NCBI GenBank assembly: GCA_023375785.1
Contig: SZWC01009409.1
Coordinates: 43,911-107,910 of the forward strand
Direction: 5' to 3'
Source: Penium margaritaceum
Taxonomy: Eukaryota > Streptophyta > Zygnematophyceae > Desmidiales > Peniaceae
Length of the DNA: 64,000 nucleotides
Shown piece by piece: positions 1 through 11,949 of this stretch; the stretch's first letter is position 1; each line of letters starts with the position of its first letter. Under the pieces are notes generated by a model. The model did not search any database. It saw only the letters and a list, made by a program, of their open reading frames with translations, and was not told the DNA's origin. The position numbers and the translations under genes are program-made.

Positions 1-840
1 GGCTTGCTCTAGATGTCTTCGCCTTGCTCCAGTTGTTTTGGGCTTGCTCAAGTTGTCTTGGCTTTGCTCCAGTTGTCTTTGGCTTGCTCCAGTTGTCTTG
101 GGCTTGTTCCTGTTGTGTTGGGCGTGCTCCTGTTGTCTTGGCCTTGCTCCAGGTGTCTTGACTTTGATCCACTTGTCGTGGGCTTGCTCCAGCTGTCTTG
201 GCCTTGCTCCAGTTGCCCTCGTCTTGCTCCCGCTGTCCTGGCCTTGCTCCAGTTGTCATCGGATATCTCACATTCTCTTGTGCTTGTTCTAGTTGTCTTG
301 GCCTAGCTCCAAATGTCTTGGGCTTGCTTCAGTTGACTTGGGCTTGCTATAGTTGTCTTGGGCTTGTTCTAGTTGTCTTGGCCTTGTTCCAGTTGTCTTG
401 GCCTCGCTCCACGGGTCTTCGGCCTGGCCCACTTGTCTTGGACTTGATCCTGTTGTCTTGGCCTTGCCCCAGTTGTGTTGGCCTTGTTCTAGTTGTTGTG
501 GCCTTGCTTCAGTTGTCTAAGGCTTTCTCTAGCCGTCTTGGGCTTGCTCCATTTGTCTTGGCCTTCCTCCAGTTGGCTTGGGCTTGCTCCAATTGTCTTG
601 GGCTTACTCTAGCTGTTTTGGCCTTGCTCCAGTTCTCTTGGACTTGCACCAGTTGTCTTGGGCTTTCTTGTGTTGTTTTGGGCCTTCTCCCATTGTCTTG
701 ACCTCCCTCCAGTTGTCTTGGCCTTGCTCTACCTGTCTTGGCCTTCCTCCAGTTGTATTGGCCTTGCTCCAGTTGTCTTGGGCTTGCATCCGTTGTCTTG
801 GCCCTGCTCCAGTTATCTTGGACTTGCTCCTGTTTTCTTG

Positions 841-1140
841 GTCTTTCTCTAGTTATCCTGGGCTTGTTCCAGTTGTATTCAACTCGCTCTGGTTGTCTTG
901 GACTTGCTCCAGTTGTCTTGGGCTTGTTCAAGTTATAATGGGCTTGCTTCAATTGTCTTAGCCTTGCTCCAGCTGTCTTGGCCTTGCTCCTGTTTTCTTG
1001 GTCTTTCTCTAGTTATCCTGGGCTTGTTCCAGTTGTATTCAACTCGCTCTGGTTGTCTTGGACTTGCTCCAGTTGTCTTGGGCTTGTTCAAGTTATAATG
1101 GGCTTGCTTCAATTGTCTTAGCCTTGCTCCAGCTGTCTTG
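841..1140 (+). repeat. 160-bp tandem duplication of eight 20-bp units
   Basis: Bases 841-980 recur without visible change at 1001-1140, an offset of exactly 160 bp or eight 20-bp units. Neighbouring units differ from each other by several substitutions, so this is a recent segmental duplication inside an older, diverged array, most simply by unequal exchange or replication slippage. Confidence 0.85.
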
Positions 1141-3060
1141 GGCTTGCTCTAGTTGTCTTTGGCTTTCTTGAGTTGTCTTGGTCGTGCACCAGTTTTCGTG
1201 GGCTTGCTCAAGATGTCCTAGCCTTGCTCCAGTTGTCTTGACCTTGCTTCACTTGTCTTGGGGTTGATCCAGTTGTCTTGGCCTTGCTCGAGTTCTCTTG
1301 GGCTTGCTCCAGTTTTCTTGGCCTTGCTATAGTTGTCTTCAGCTTGCTTCAGTTGTCTTGGCCTTGATCCAGTTGTCTTGCGGTTGCTCCAGCTCTGTCG
1401 AGCTTGCTCCTGTTGTCTTGGCCTTGCACCAGTTGTCTTGGGCTTGCTCCAGTTGTCCTGGCCTTGCTCGAGTTGTGTTGTGCTAGCTCCAGTTGTCCTG
1501 GGATTGATCCAGTTGTCTTGGCCTTGCTCCAATTCTCTTGGACTTGCTCCAGTTATCCTGGCCTTGCTCTAGTTGTCTTGGCCTTGCTCCAGTTCTCCTG
1601 GCCTTGCACCAGTTGTCTTGGGCTTGCTCCAGATTTTGTGGCCTTGCTCTAGTTGTCTTGGGCTTGCTCTACGGGTCTTGGGCTTGATCGAGCTGTCCTG
1701 ACTTTGCTGTGGTTGTCTTGGCCTTGCCCCAATTGTCTTGGCCTTGCTTGAGTTGTCTTTGTGATTACTCCTATTGTTGAGGGCTTGCTGCGGATGTCTT
1801 GGCCTTGCTGTAGTTGTTTTGGGCTTGCTCCAGTTGTCTTGGGTTTGCTCCAGTTGTCTTCGGCTTGCTCCTATTATCTTGGGCTTGCTCCAGTTGTACT
1901 GGGCTTGCTCCAGTTGTCTTGAACTTGCTCCAGGTGTATAAGCTTTGCTCCACTTGTCGTGGGCTTGCTTTAGCTGTCTTGCCATTGCTTGAGTTGTCCT
2001 GGCCTTGCTCCTGATGTCTTGCCCCTTGCTCCAGTTGTCTTGGGATGTCTCTAGTTCTCTTGTGCTTGTTCTAGTTGTCTTGGCCTAGCTCCAAATGTCT
2101 TGGGCTTGCTTCGGTTGACATTGGCTTGCTCCAGTTGTCTTGGGCTTGTTCCAGTTGTCCTGGACTTGCTCCACTTCTCTTGGCCTAGCTCCATTTGTCC
2201 TGGTCCTGGCCCAGTTGTCTTGGGCTTGCTCCAGTTGTCTTGGCTTTGCTCTAGTTGTCTTGGCCTTGCTCCAGCTGTCGTTGCTTTGCTCTTGTTTTCC
2301 GAGGCTTGCTCCATTTGTCTTGGCCTTGCTACTCTTGGCTTGGTCTTGCTCCAGTTTATTTGGGATTACTCCATTTGTCTTGGCCTTGCTTCAGTTGTCC
2401 TGGGTTTGCTCCAGTAGTCTTGGTCTTGCTTATGTTATATTGGCCTTGCTCTAGTTATCTTGGCCTTCCTCCAGTTGCCTTGGCCTTGCTCTAGCTGTCT
2501 TGGCCTTGCTCCAGTTTTCTTCGCCTTAATCCAGTTGTCTTGGCCTTGTTATAGTTGGCTTGGGCTTGCTCCAATTGTCTTGGGCTTGCATCAGTTGTCT
2601 TTGCCACTCTCCACTTGTGTTGGGCTGGCTCCTGCTCTCTTGGTCTTGCTCCAGTTCTCTTGGGCTTGTTCCAGTTGTCTTCACCTTGCTCGAGTGTTCT
2701 TGGGCTTGCTCAAGCTGTCCTGGGCTTGGTCCAATGATCTTGAGACAACATTAGTTGTCTTAGCCTCACTTTATCTGTATTGGGCTTACTCCAGTTGTCT
2801 TGGGCCTGCTCCAGTTGTCTTGGACTTGCTTTAGTTGTCTTGGCCTTGCTCCAGTTGTTTTGGGTTTGCTCCAGTTGTCTTGGGCTTGCTTCAGTTTTCA
2901 TGACCTTGCACCAGCTGTCTTGGGCTTGCTCCAGATGTCCTGGCCTTGCTCCAATTGTCTTGGGCTTGCTCTCGTTGTATTGGGCTACATCCAGCTACTT
3001 TGACCGTGCTCTTGTTGACTTCGCCTTGCTCCAGTTGTCTTGGCTGTGCTCCAGTTCACC

Positions 3061-6000
3061 TTGTGATTGCTCTAGTTGTTGTGGGCTTGCTCCAGTTGTC
3101 TTGGCCTTGCTCCAGTTGTTTTGGGCTTGCTCTGGCTGTCTTTGGCTTGCCCCAAATGTCTTTGGATTGCTCTAGTTATCTTGAGCTTGCTTTAGTTGTA
3201 TTGGGCTTGCTCCTGTTGTCTTGGCCTTGCTCCAGGTGTCTTGGCTTTGCTCCACTTGTACTGGGCTTGCTCCGGCTGTCTTGGCCTTACCCTAGCTGTC
3301 TTGGCCTTGCCCCCGCTGTATTGGCCTTGCACCATTTGTCATGGACTTTCTCTAGTTCTCTTGTGCTTGTTCTAATTGTCTTGGACTAGGTCCAAATGTC
3401 TTGGGCTTGCTTCAGATGAATTGGGCTTGCTCCACTTGTCTTGGGCTTATTCAAGTTGTCTTGGCCTCGCTCCAGTTGTCTTGGGCCTGGCACAGCTGTC
3501 TTAGACTTGCTCCAGTTGTCTTTGCTTTGCTCAAGTTCTTTTAGCCTTGCCCCATTTGTCGTGGCCTTGCTCTAGTTGTCTTGAGCTTGCTCTAGTTGTA
3601 TTGGGTTTGATCCATTTGTATTGGCCTTGCTCTTGTTGTCTTTGGCTTGCTCCACTTGGTATGGGCTTACACCATTTGTCTTGACCTTGCTCCAGTTGTC
3701 TTGGGCTTGCTCGATTTGTCTTGGGCTTGCTCAAGTTGTTTTTGCCTCACCCCAATTGTCATTGGCCTGCTCCAATTGTCTTGGCTTTCCTCCAGTTGTC
3801 TTCTCCTTACCCCAGTTGTCGTGGCCTTGCTCCAATTGTCTTGGGCTTGCTCCAGTTGTCTTGGGCTTGACCCAGTTGTCTTGACATTGCTCCAGTTGTC
3901 TTGGCCTTGCTCTAGTTGACTTGGCCTTTCTCCAGTTGTGTTGGCCTTGATCCAGTTGCCTTGGCCTTGCTCCAGTTGTCTTGGCCTTGCTCTAGTTGTC
4001 TTAAGCTTGCATCAGTTCTATTGGCCTCTCTCCACTTGTCCTGGGGTTGCTCCTTCTCTCTTGGTCTTGCTCCAGTTTTATTGGGCTTGTTCCAGTTGTC
4101 TTCACCTCACTCCATTATTATTGCGCTTGCTCCATTTGTCTTGGGCTTGGTCCAGTTATCTTGATATTGCTTTAGTTGTTTACGCCTTGCTCTAGTTGTC
4201 TTAGGCTTACTCTAGTTGTCTTGGGCTTGCTCCAGTTGTCTTGGGCTTGCTTCAGTTGTCTTGGCATTGCTCCAGTTGTCTTGGGTTTGCTCCAGTTGTC
4301 TTTGGCTTGCTCCAGTTGTCATGACCTTGCACCAGTTGTCTTGGGCTTGCTCCGGATATCCTGGCCTTGCTCCAATTGTCTTGGGCTTGCTCTAGTTGTA
4401 TTGGGCTAGACCCAGCTACTTTGACCGTGCTCTTGTTGACTTTGCCTTTCTCCAGTTGTCTTGGCTGTGCTCGAGTTCTCTTGTGATTGCTCTAGTTGTT
4501 GTGGGCTTGCTCCAGTTGTCTTGGCCTTGCTCCAGTTGTTTTGGGCTTGCTCCGGCTGTCTTTGGCTTGCCCCAGTTGTCTTTGGCTTGCTCTAGTTATC
4601 TTTAGCTTGCTTTAGTTGTACTGGGCTTGCTCCTATTGTCTTGGCCTTGCTCCAGGTGTCTTGGCTTTGCTCCACTTGTACTGGGCTTGCTCCGGCTGTC
4701 TTGGCCTTACTCTAGCTGTCTTGGCCTTGCTCCCGCTGTATTGGCCTTGCACCACTTGTCATGGACTTTCTCTAGTTCTCTTGTGCATGTTCTAATTGTC
4801 TTGGCCTAGGTCCAAATGTTTTGTGCTTGCTTCAGATGACTTGGGCTTGCTCCAGTTGTCTTGGGCTTATTCAAGTTGTCTTGGCCTCGCTCTAGTTGTC
4901 TTGGGCCTAGCACAGCTGTCTTAGACTTGCTCCAGTTGTCTTTGCTTTGCTCAAGTTGTCTTAGCCTTGCCCCATTTGTCGTGGTCTTGCTCTAATTGTC
5001 TTGAGCTTGCTATAGTTGTATTGGGTTTGATCCATTTGTCTTGGCCTTGCTCTTATTATCTTTTGCTTGCTCCACTTGGTATGGGCTTACACCATTTGTC
5101 TTGACCTTGCTCCCATTGTCTTGGGCTTGCTCGATTTGTCTTGGGCTTGCTCAAGTTGTTTTTGCCTTACCCCAGTTGTCTTTGGCTTGCTCCAATTGTC
5201 TTGGCTTTCTTCCAGTTGTCTTCTACTTTCCCCAGTTGTCGTGGCCTTGCTCCAATTGTCTTGGGCTTCCTCCAGTTGTCTTGGGCTTACCCCAGCTGTC
5301 TTGACAGTGCTCCAGTTGTCTTGGCCTTGCTCTAGTTGACTTGGCCTTCCTCCAGTTCTCTTGGCCTTGATCCAGTTGCCTTGGCCTTGCTCCAGTTGTC
5401 TTGGCCTTGCTCTAGTTGTCTTAAGCTTGCATCAGTTGTCTTGGCCTCTCTCCACTTGTCTTGGGGTTGCTCCTTCTCTCTTGGTCTTGCTCCAGTTATA
5501 TTGGGCTTGTTCCAGTTGTCTTCACCTCACTCCATTGTTATTGCGCTTGCTCCATTTGTCTTGGGCTTGGTCCAGTTGTTTTCAGATTGCTTTAGTTGTT
5601 TACGTCTTGCTCTATTTGTCTCAGGCTTACTCTAGTTGTCTTGGGCTTGCTCCAGTTCTCTTGGGCTTGCTTCAGTTGTCTTGGCATTGCTCCAGTTGTC
5701 TTGGGTTTGCTCCAGTTGTCTTTGGCTTGTTCCAGTTGTCATGACCTTGCGCCAGTTGTCTTGGGCTTGCTCCAGATGTCCTGGCCTTGCTCCAGTTGTC
5801 TTGGGCTTGCTCCAATTGTATTGGGCTTGATCCAGTTATCTTGACTGTGCTCCAGTTGAATTTGCCTTGCTCCAATTGGTTTGGCCTTGCTCCAGTTGTT
5901 TTGTGATTGCTCCAGTTGTTGTGGGCTTGCTCCAGTTGTCTTGGCCTTGCTCCAGTTGTTTTGGGCTAGCTCCGGTTGTCTTCGGCTTGCTCCAATTGTA

Positions 6001-6409
6001 TTTGGCTTGCTCAAGTTGTCTTGAGATTCCTTCAGTTGTATTGGGCTTGCTTCAGCTGTCTTGGCCTTGCTCCGGGTGTCTTGGCTTTGCTCTACTTGTA
6101 TTGGGCTTGCTCCGGCTGTCTTGGCCTTACTCCAGTTGTCGTGGTCTTGCTCCCGCCGTATTGGCCTTGCTCCAATTGTATTGGGCTTGCTCCAGTTCTC
6201 TTGTGCTTGTTCCAGTTGTCTTGGCCTAGCTCCAAATGTATTGGGTTTGCTTCAGTTAACTTGGGCTTGCTCTAGTTGTCTTGGGCTTATTCAAGTTGTC
6301 TTGGCCTAGCTCCAGTTGTCTTGGCCTTGCTCCAGTTGTCTTGGGCATGGCACAGTTATCTTGGGCTTGTTCCAGTTGTCTTTGCTTTGCTCCAGTTGTC
6401 TTGGGTTCC
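3061..6409 (+). repeat. 1,420-bp higher-order repeat of the 20-bp array
   Basis: Marker units recur at a fixed 1,420-bp offset, which is 71 units of 20 bp. A unit with TTGTGATTGCTC followed by a GTTGTGGGC unit lies at 3061, 4481 and 5901. A unit containing TCTAGTTCTC (TCCAGTTCTC in the last copy) followed by TTGTGC lies at 3351, 4771 and 6191. A TCCACTTGGTATGGGC unit lies near 3651 and 5071. Two nearly full copies and a partial third are visible. Related, more diverged marker units near 265 and 2050 point to older copies with different spacing. Confidence 0.8.
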
Positions 6410-7087
6410 GAGATGTGCAAACTGGTTGCGGAGTGGTGCAAACTGGTTGTGGAGTGGTCCAAACCGGTTGCGAATTGGTGGAAACTGGTTGCGGAGTGGT
6501 CCGAACTGGGTGCAGAGTGGTGCTAACTGGTTGCGGAGTGGTGTGAACTGGTTTAGGAGTGGTACGAACTGGTTGCAAAGAGGTGCGAACGGGTTGCGCA
6601 GTGGTGCAAACGGGTTGAAGAGTGGTACGAACTCGTTGCGGAGTGGTGCAAACTGGTTGCAGAGTGGTTGGAACTGGTTGCGGAGTGGTGCGCATTAGTT
6701 GCGGAGTTGTGCAAACTGGTTGCGGAGTGGTGTGAACTGGCTGTGGAGTGGTGCAAACTGGTTGAAGAGTGGTGCAAACTCGATGCGGAGTAGTGCGAAC
6801 TGGTTGCAGAGTGGTGCAAACTGGCCGCGGAGTGGTGCAAACGCGTTGCGGAGTGGTATAAACTGGTTGCTGAGTGGTACGAACAGGTTGCGCATTGGTG
6901 CGAAGTGGTTGTGGAGTGGTGTGAACTGGTTCCGGAGTGGCACAAACTGGTTGCGGAGTGGTGCAAACTGGTTGCGGGGTGGTGAAAATGGGTTGCGGAA
7001 TGGTACGAACTGGTTGCGGAGTTGTGCGAACTGGTTGTGGTGTTGTGTGAACTGGTTGCGGAGTGGTGCGAACTGGTTGCGGAGTGG
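6410..7087. repeat. 21-bp minisatellite, about 32 units
   Basis: The 20-bp array stops at about 6409 and is replaced by a 21-bp unit made of AACTGGTTGCGGAG followed by TGGTGCG/TGGTGCA, about 32 copies. As 21 is a multiple of 3, every frame without a stop stays open. On the minus strand this gives a 263-codon frame (7097 down to 6306) with a heptapeptide TTPQPVR/C repeated throughout; the plus strand gives NWLRSGA-type heptads. Several frames on both strands are open at once, and the minus frame runs on into the 20-bp array without a domain boundary. I treat the open frames as a by-product of the period. A repetitive Pro/Thr-rich protein cannot be fully excluded. Confidence 0.88.
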
Positions 7088-7504
7088 CGATTAGCAAGTA
7101 GATGAAGCTTTCATAAGCAGTGGCAAGGTGTGGCTACCATGCACTATGACCAACCAAGGTAGGCATATGTCACTGACCATGACGAAAGAAATTCACTTTG
7201 TGTGGTCAACGTTCATAAATCATAAGACAAGTCACAGGTGGTCAAAGGGAGGACCAATGGGTTGGGAACACTAGTTTCCTACTAGCAAGTACAAAGACCT
7301 TCATTAAGCAGTGGCACGGACTGGCTGTCATGAACAATGACCAACCAAAGTAGGAAAATGTCACTAACCATAACCAAAAAATTTCACGATGTGTGGTCAA
7401 TGTTGACAACTGATTCTACAAGTCACAAATGGTTTGAGGGGGAAATAATGGTTTGGAAGTACTAGTTATCCACTAGCAAGTAAAAATACCCTGAATACGT
7501 AGTA
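7088..7504 (-). repeat. Two inverted ~190-bp satellite monomers
   Basis: This segment is the reverse complement of the ~190-bp satellite that fills the right half of the window. It contains in order TAGCAAGTA, GTGGCTACCATGCAC, CATATGTCACTGACCATGAC and GGTCAA motifs, twice. It separates two blocks of 20-bp minisatellite. No gene is visible. Confidence 0.85.
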
Positions 7505-9612
7505 TATTGGGCTTGCTCCAGTTGTTGTGGGCTTGCTCCAATTGTCCTGGACTTGCTCCAGTTGCCTTGGCCTTGCTCCACTTGTCTTGGGCCTCCTCCA
7601 GTTCTCTTTGGCTTGCTCCAGTTGTGCTGGCCTTTATCTAGTTTTCCTGGCCTTGCTCCCGTTGTCTCGGCCTTCCTCCAGTTGTCTTGGATTTACTCCA
7701 GTTCTATTGGGCTTGCTCCAGTTCTCTCGGGCTTGCTCCAGTTGTCTTGGACTTGCTCCAGTTTTCTTGGGCTTGTTCCAGGTTCAAGTTGTATTGTGCT
7801 TGCTCCTGTTGTCTTGGCATACCTCCACTTGTCTTGGCCTTGCTCCTGTTGTGTTGGCCTTGCTCTAGTTGTCTTGGGCTTGCTTTAGTTGTCTTGGGCT
7901 TGCTCTAGTTGTATTTAGCCTAGCCGAGTTGGCTCGGGCCTGGCCCAGCTGTCCTGGGCTTGCTCTAGTTGTTTTTGCCTTGCTCCAGTTGTCTTGTGCT
8001 TGCTCCAGTCCTCTTGGCCTTGCTCCAGTTGTATTGGGCTTGCTCTAGTTTGCTTGGCCTTCCTCAAGTTGTCTTAGGCTTGCATCTGTTGTCTTCGCCT
8101 TGCTCCAGTTGTCTTGGGCTTGCTCCAGTTGTCCTGGCCTTGCCCTAGTTGTCTTGGTCTTGCACCAGTTGTCTTTGGCTTGCTCCAGATGTCTTGGCCT
8201 TGCTCCAGCTGTCTTGGGCTTGTTCCAGTTGTCTTGGGCTTGCTCCAGTTGCCTTGGCCTTGCTCATGTTGTTTGGGCCTTGCTCCGGTTGTGGTGTAAT
8301 TGCTCCAGTTGTCGTGTGCTTGCTCAAGTTTTTGTAGCCATGCGATAGTTGTCTTGAACTTCCTCTAGTTGTCTTGGCCTTGCTCCTGTTGTCTTGGGCT
8401 TGCTCCAGTTGTCTTGGGTTTGCTCCAGTTGTACTGGGCTTGCTCCAGTTGTCTTGGCCTTGCTCCATTTGTCTTGAATTTGCTTCACTTTTATTGGGCT
8501 TGCTCCAGCTGTGTTGGCCTTACTCCAGTTGTACTGGCCATGCGTCCGTTGTCTTGGCCTTGCCCTAGTTGTCTTTGGCTTGCTCTTGTTCTCTTGGACT
8601 TGCTCCAGTTCTATTGGGCTTGCTCCAGTTCTCTTGTGCCTGTTCCAGCTGTCTTGGGCTTGCTCCACCTGTCTTGGCCATGCTTAAGTCGTCTTGTGCT
8701 TGCTTGTTGTCTTGGTCTATGTCTAGTTCTCTTGGGCTTGCTAAAATTCCGAACAACTGCGTTCAACTCCATACAATGCTGTACAACTCCATACAACTCC
8801 GTAAAACCCCCTACAACTCCTTTCAACTCCCTACAACTCTGCACGACCCCCTAGAATGCCGCACGACTCTTCGGATTGCTCCAGTTGTCTTGGCCTTGGT
8901 CCAGTTGTCTTGGGCTTTCTTTAGTTCTCTTGGCCTCGCTCCAGTTGTTGTGGGCTTGTTTGAGTTGTCATGGGCTTGCTCCAGTTGTATTGGCCTTGCA
9001 CCAATTGTCTTGGGCTTGCTCCAGATGTCTCCGCCTTGCTCCAGTTGTCTTGGGCTTGATGTAGTTGTCTTGGCCTTGCTCTAGCTGTCTTGGCCTTGCT
9101 CAAGCTGTCTTGGCCTTGCTCCAGTTCTCTTGTGATTGTTCAACTTGTCTTGGCCTTGCTTCAGGTCTATTGGCATTGCTCATGTTGTCTTCACCTTGCT
9201 CCATTTGTCTTGGCCTTGATCCAGTTGTCTTGGGCTTGTTCCAGTTGTCTTGGGCTTGCTCCAGTTGTGTTGGGCTTGCTCCAGTTGTTTAGGCCTTGCT
9301 CTGGTTATCTTGGGCTTGCTCCAGTTGTATTCGGCTTGCTCCAGTTGTCCTGGCCTTGCTCCAATATTCTTGGCATTGCTCTCGTTGTCTTGGGCTTGTT
9401 CCAGTTGTCTTGGGTTTGCTCCAGTAGTCTTGGGCTTGCTCGAGTAGTCTTGACCTCGCTCCAGCTGTCCTGAACTTGCTCCAGTTATATTTGGTTTGCT
9501 CCAGTTGTCTTGGCCTTGCTCCAGTTGTCTTTGGCCTGCTCTAGTTGTATTTGCCTTGCTGTAGTTGTCTTGGGCTTGCTCCAGCTATTTTGGGCTTGCC
9601 CCAGATGTCTTG
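7505..9612. repeat. 20-bp degenerate minisatellite array, block 2
   Basis: The GGCTTGCTCCAGTTGTCTTG unit resumes here in the same orientation as block 1 and continues for about 100 copies, interrupted only by the 10-bp island at 8754-8873. Short open frames on both strands reflect the repeat. No gene seen. Confidence 0.92.
8754..8873 (+). repeat. 10-bp repeat island inside the 20-bp array
   Basis: About twelve units related to CAACTCCATA sit end to end, with variants such as CAACTCCGTA and CAACTCCCTA, bounded on both sides by the 20-bp minisatellite. The sequence is unlike the 20-bp unit in composition (A/C-rich on the plus strand) and looks like an independent micro-array. Confidence 0.8.
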
Positions 9613-11936
9613 GACCATTTGTGACTTGAATTACGAGTTGTATGTGTTGAGCACACATTGTGAAAATCTTTGGTCATGGTCAGTGACATATGCCTACTTT
9701 GGTTTGTCAATGTGAATGGTAGCCACTCTGTGCCACTACTAAATGAATGTCTTTTTACTTGCTTGTCGATACTAGTATTCCCAAAAATTGGTTTCCCCCT
9801 CTGACCATTTATGAATCCTGTTATGAGTTCTCAACGTTGTTCCATCATTGTGGAATTATTTGGTCATGGTCAGTGAGACATGCCTATTTGATTGGTTATT
9901 GTGCATGGTAACCACACCCTACCACTACTTCTTGAAGGTCTTTGTACTTGATAGTCACCAAATAGTATTCCCAGTCCATTGTTTCCCTCTTTGACCATTT
10001 GTGACCCGTGTTATGAGTTGTCAACGCTCACCACACATGGTTATGGTCATGGTCTGTGACACATGCCTACTTTGGCTGGTCACTGTGCATGGTAGCCACA
10101 CCGTGCCACTACTTATTGGAGGTATTTGTACTTGTTAGTCGATAACTAGTATTTGCAAACCATTTTTCCGCCAATGACCATTTGTGAATTGGAGTATGAG
10201 TTGTCAACGTTGACCACACCAAGTGAACTTTTTTGGTCATGGTCAGTGACATATGCCTACTTTTGTTGGTCATTGTGCACGGTAGCCATACCATACCACT
10301 ACTTATGAAAGGTCTCTGTACTTGCTAGTGGAAAACTAGGATTCTAAACCCATCGTTTCCCCCACTCTGACCACTTGAAAATCGTATTATGAGTTGTCAA
10401 TGTTGAACACTCATAGTGAAATTCGTTGGTCGTGTTCAGTCACATATGCCTACTTTGGTTGCTCGCTGTGCATGATAGCCACGCCGTGCCACTACTTATT
10501 GACAACCTATGTACTCGCCAGTCAATCAATAGTACTCCCAAACCATAATTCCCCCTCTGACCATTTGTGACTCATACTATGAGTTGTCAACGTTGACGAC
10601 ACATAATGAAATTATTTGATCATGGTCACTGACACATGGCCTCTTTGGTTGGTCATCGTGCATGTTAGCCACACCGTGCCACTACGTATTGAAGGTAGTT
10701 GTACTTGCTTGTCAATAAATAATTTTTCCAAACCTCTGTTTCCCATTTGACCATGTGTGACTTGTATTATGAGTTGTCATTGTTGAACACACCTAGTGGA
10801 ATTCTTTGGTCATGGTCAATGACATATGCCTGCTTTGGTTTTTTGTTGTGCATGGTAGCCAAACCGTGCCAACACGTATTAAAGGTCCGTGTACTTGCTA
10901 GTTGAGAACTAGTATTCCCCAACCATTTTCCCCCCATCTGACCATTTGTGACTTACAGTAAGAATTGTCAATGTTGACCACGCATAATGAACATATCTCG
11001 TCATGATCAGTGACATATGCTTACGTTGGTTGGTCATTATACATGGTAGCCACACCGTGCCACTACTTAGAAGAGGTCCTTGTACTTGCTAGTCACTAAC
11101 TAGTAATCCCAAACCATAGTTTCCCCTATGACCAGTCGTGACTCACTTAAAGATTTGTTAATGTTTACCACACGTAGTGAAATTATTTGGTTATGGTCAG
11201 TGACATATGCCAACTTTGGTTGGTTATTGTGCATGTTAGCCACACAGAGTCACTAGTTATTGAATGTCTCTGTGCTTGCTACTTGATTACTAGTATTTCC
11301 AAACCATGTTTTTGCCCTCTGACCATTTGTGGCTCGTAACATGAGTTGTCAACTTTGGCCACGTACAATTAAATTATTTGGTCATGGTCAGTGACATATG
11401 CGTACGTTTGTTGGTGATTTTGAACGGTAGCCACACTGTGCCACTACTCATTGAAGGTCTTAGTATTTGGTAGTCAAAAACTAGTATTCCCAAACCATTG
11501 CTTCCCTGTCTGACCATTTGTGACCCGTATTATGATTTGTCAATGTTGACCACACGTAGTGAAATTCTTAGGCTATCGTCAGTGGCATATGTCTCGTTTG
11601 GTTGGTCATTGTGCACGGTAGCCACACTGTGCCACTACTAATTGAAGGTCGTTGTACTTGCTAGTTGATAATTAGTATCTCCAAACCATTGTTTCCCCCA
11701 TCTGACCATTCGTGACTCGTATTATAAATTGGCAACATTGACAGCACGTAGTGATATTCTTTGGTCATGGTCACTGACATATGCCTAATTTGGATGGTCA
11801 TTGTGCATGGTAGTCACACGGTGCCACTACATATACAGGGCCATTCTACGTTTTAGTCGATAACAAGTATTTTCAAATAGTTGTTTTCCCATTTGACTAT
11901 TTGTGAATTGTGCTATGAGTTGTCCCCGTTGACCAC
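9613..11936 (+). repeat. Diverged ~190-bp satellite array, forward
   Basis: About twelve monomers of roughly 185-195 bp follow one another. Each has the landmarks GACCATTTGTGACTCG, ATGAGTTGTCAACGTTGACC, GGTCATGGTCAGTGACATATG, a GCCACACCGTGCCACTAC block and ACTTGCTAGTCGATAACTAG. Monomers here differ from one another more than those beyond 21977 and show no obvious higher-order period. No gene in this stretch. Confidence 0.9.
11929..11936 (+). other. Target site duplication, left copy
   Basis: TTGACCAC immediately precedes the left inverted repeat and matches 15550-15557 exactly. In intact satellite monomers this octamer is the right half of the conserved GTCAACGTTGAC dyad region. Confidence 0.92.
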
Positions 11937-11949
11937 TAAGCCTGCACAC
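11937..11949 (+). repeat. hAT left terminal inverted repeat
   Basis: TAAGCCTGCACAC is an exact reverse complement of 15537-15549. It abuts the target duplication. Confidence 0.93.

Larger units (their letters stand above)
1..6409. repeat. 20-bp degenerate minisatellite array, block 1
   Basis: The whole stretch is built from one 20-bp unit, near-consensus GGCTTGCTCCAGTTGTCTTG, about 320 copies in head-to-tail order with many substitutions. Phase is kept over long runs and slips by one base near 1780 and again near 3060. Because 20 is not a multiple of 3, three units (60 bp) make a 20-residue period in every frame, so both strands show many short Leu/Cys-rich (plus) or Gln/Lys/Ser-rich (minus) open frames that break at random. 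Larger duplications are layered on top (see findings). I see no gene, promoter or RNA gene in it. It is a non-coding minisatellite; transcription cannot be judged from sequence. Confidence 0.93.

Noticed and set aside
1-6400. Many 60-167 codon open frames, Leu/Cys-rich on plus and Gln/Lys-rich on minus
   Set aside because: All are readings of the 20-bp unit in different frames. They overlap on both strands, have no domain, and start and stop at random mutations.
1-9612. CRISPR array
   Set aside because: The repeats are directly adjacent with no unique spacers, degenerate, and in a telomere-bearing eukaryotic sequence.
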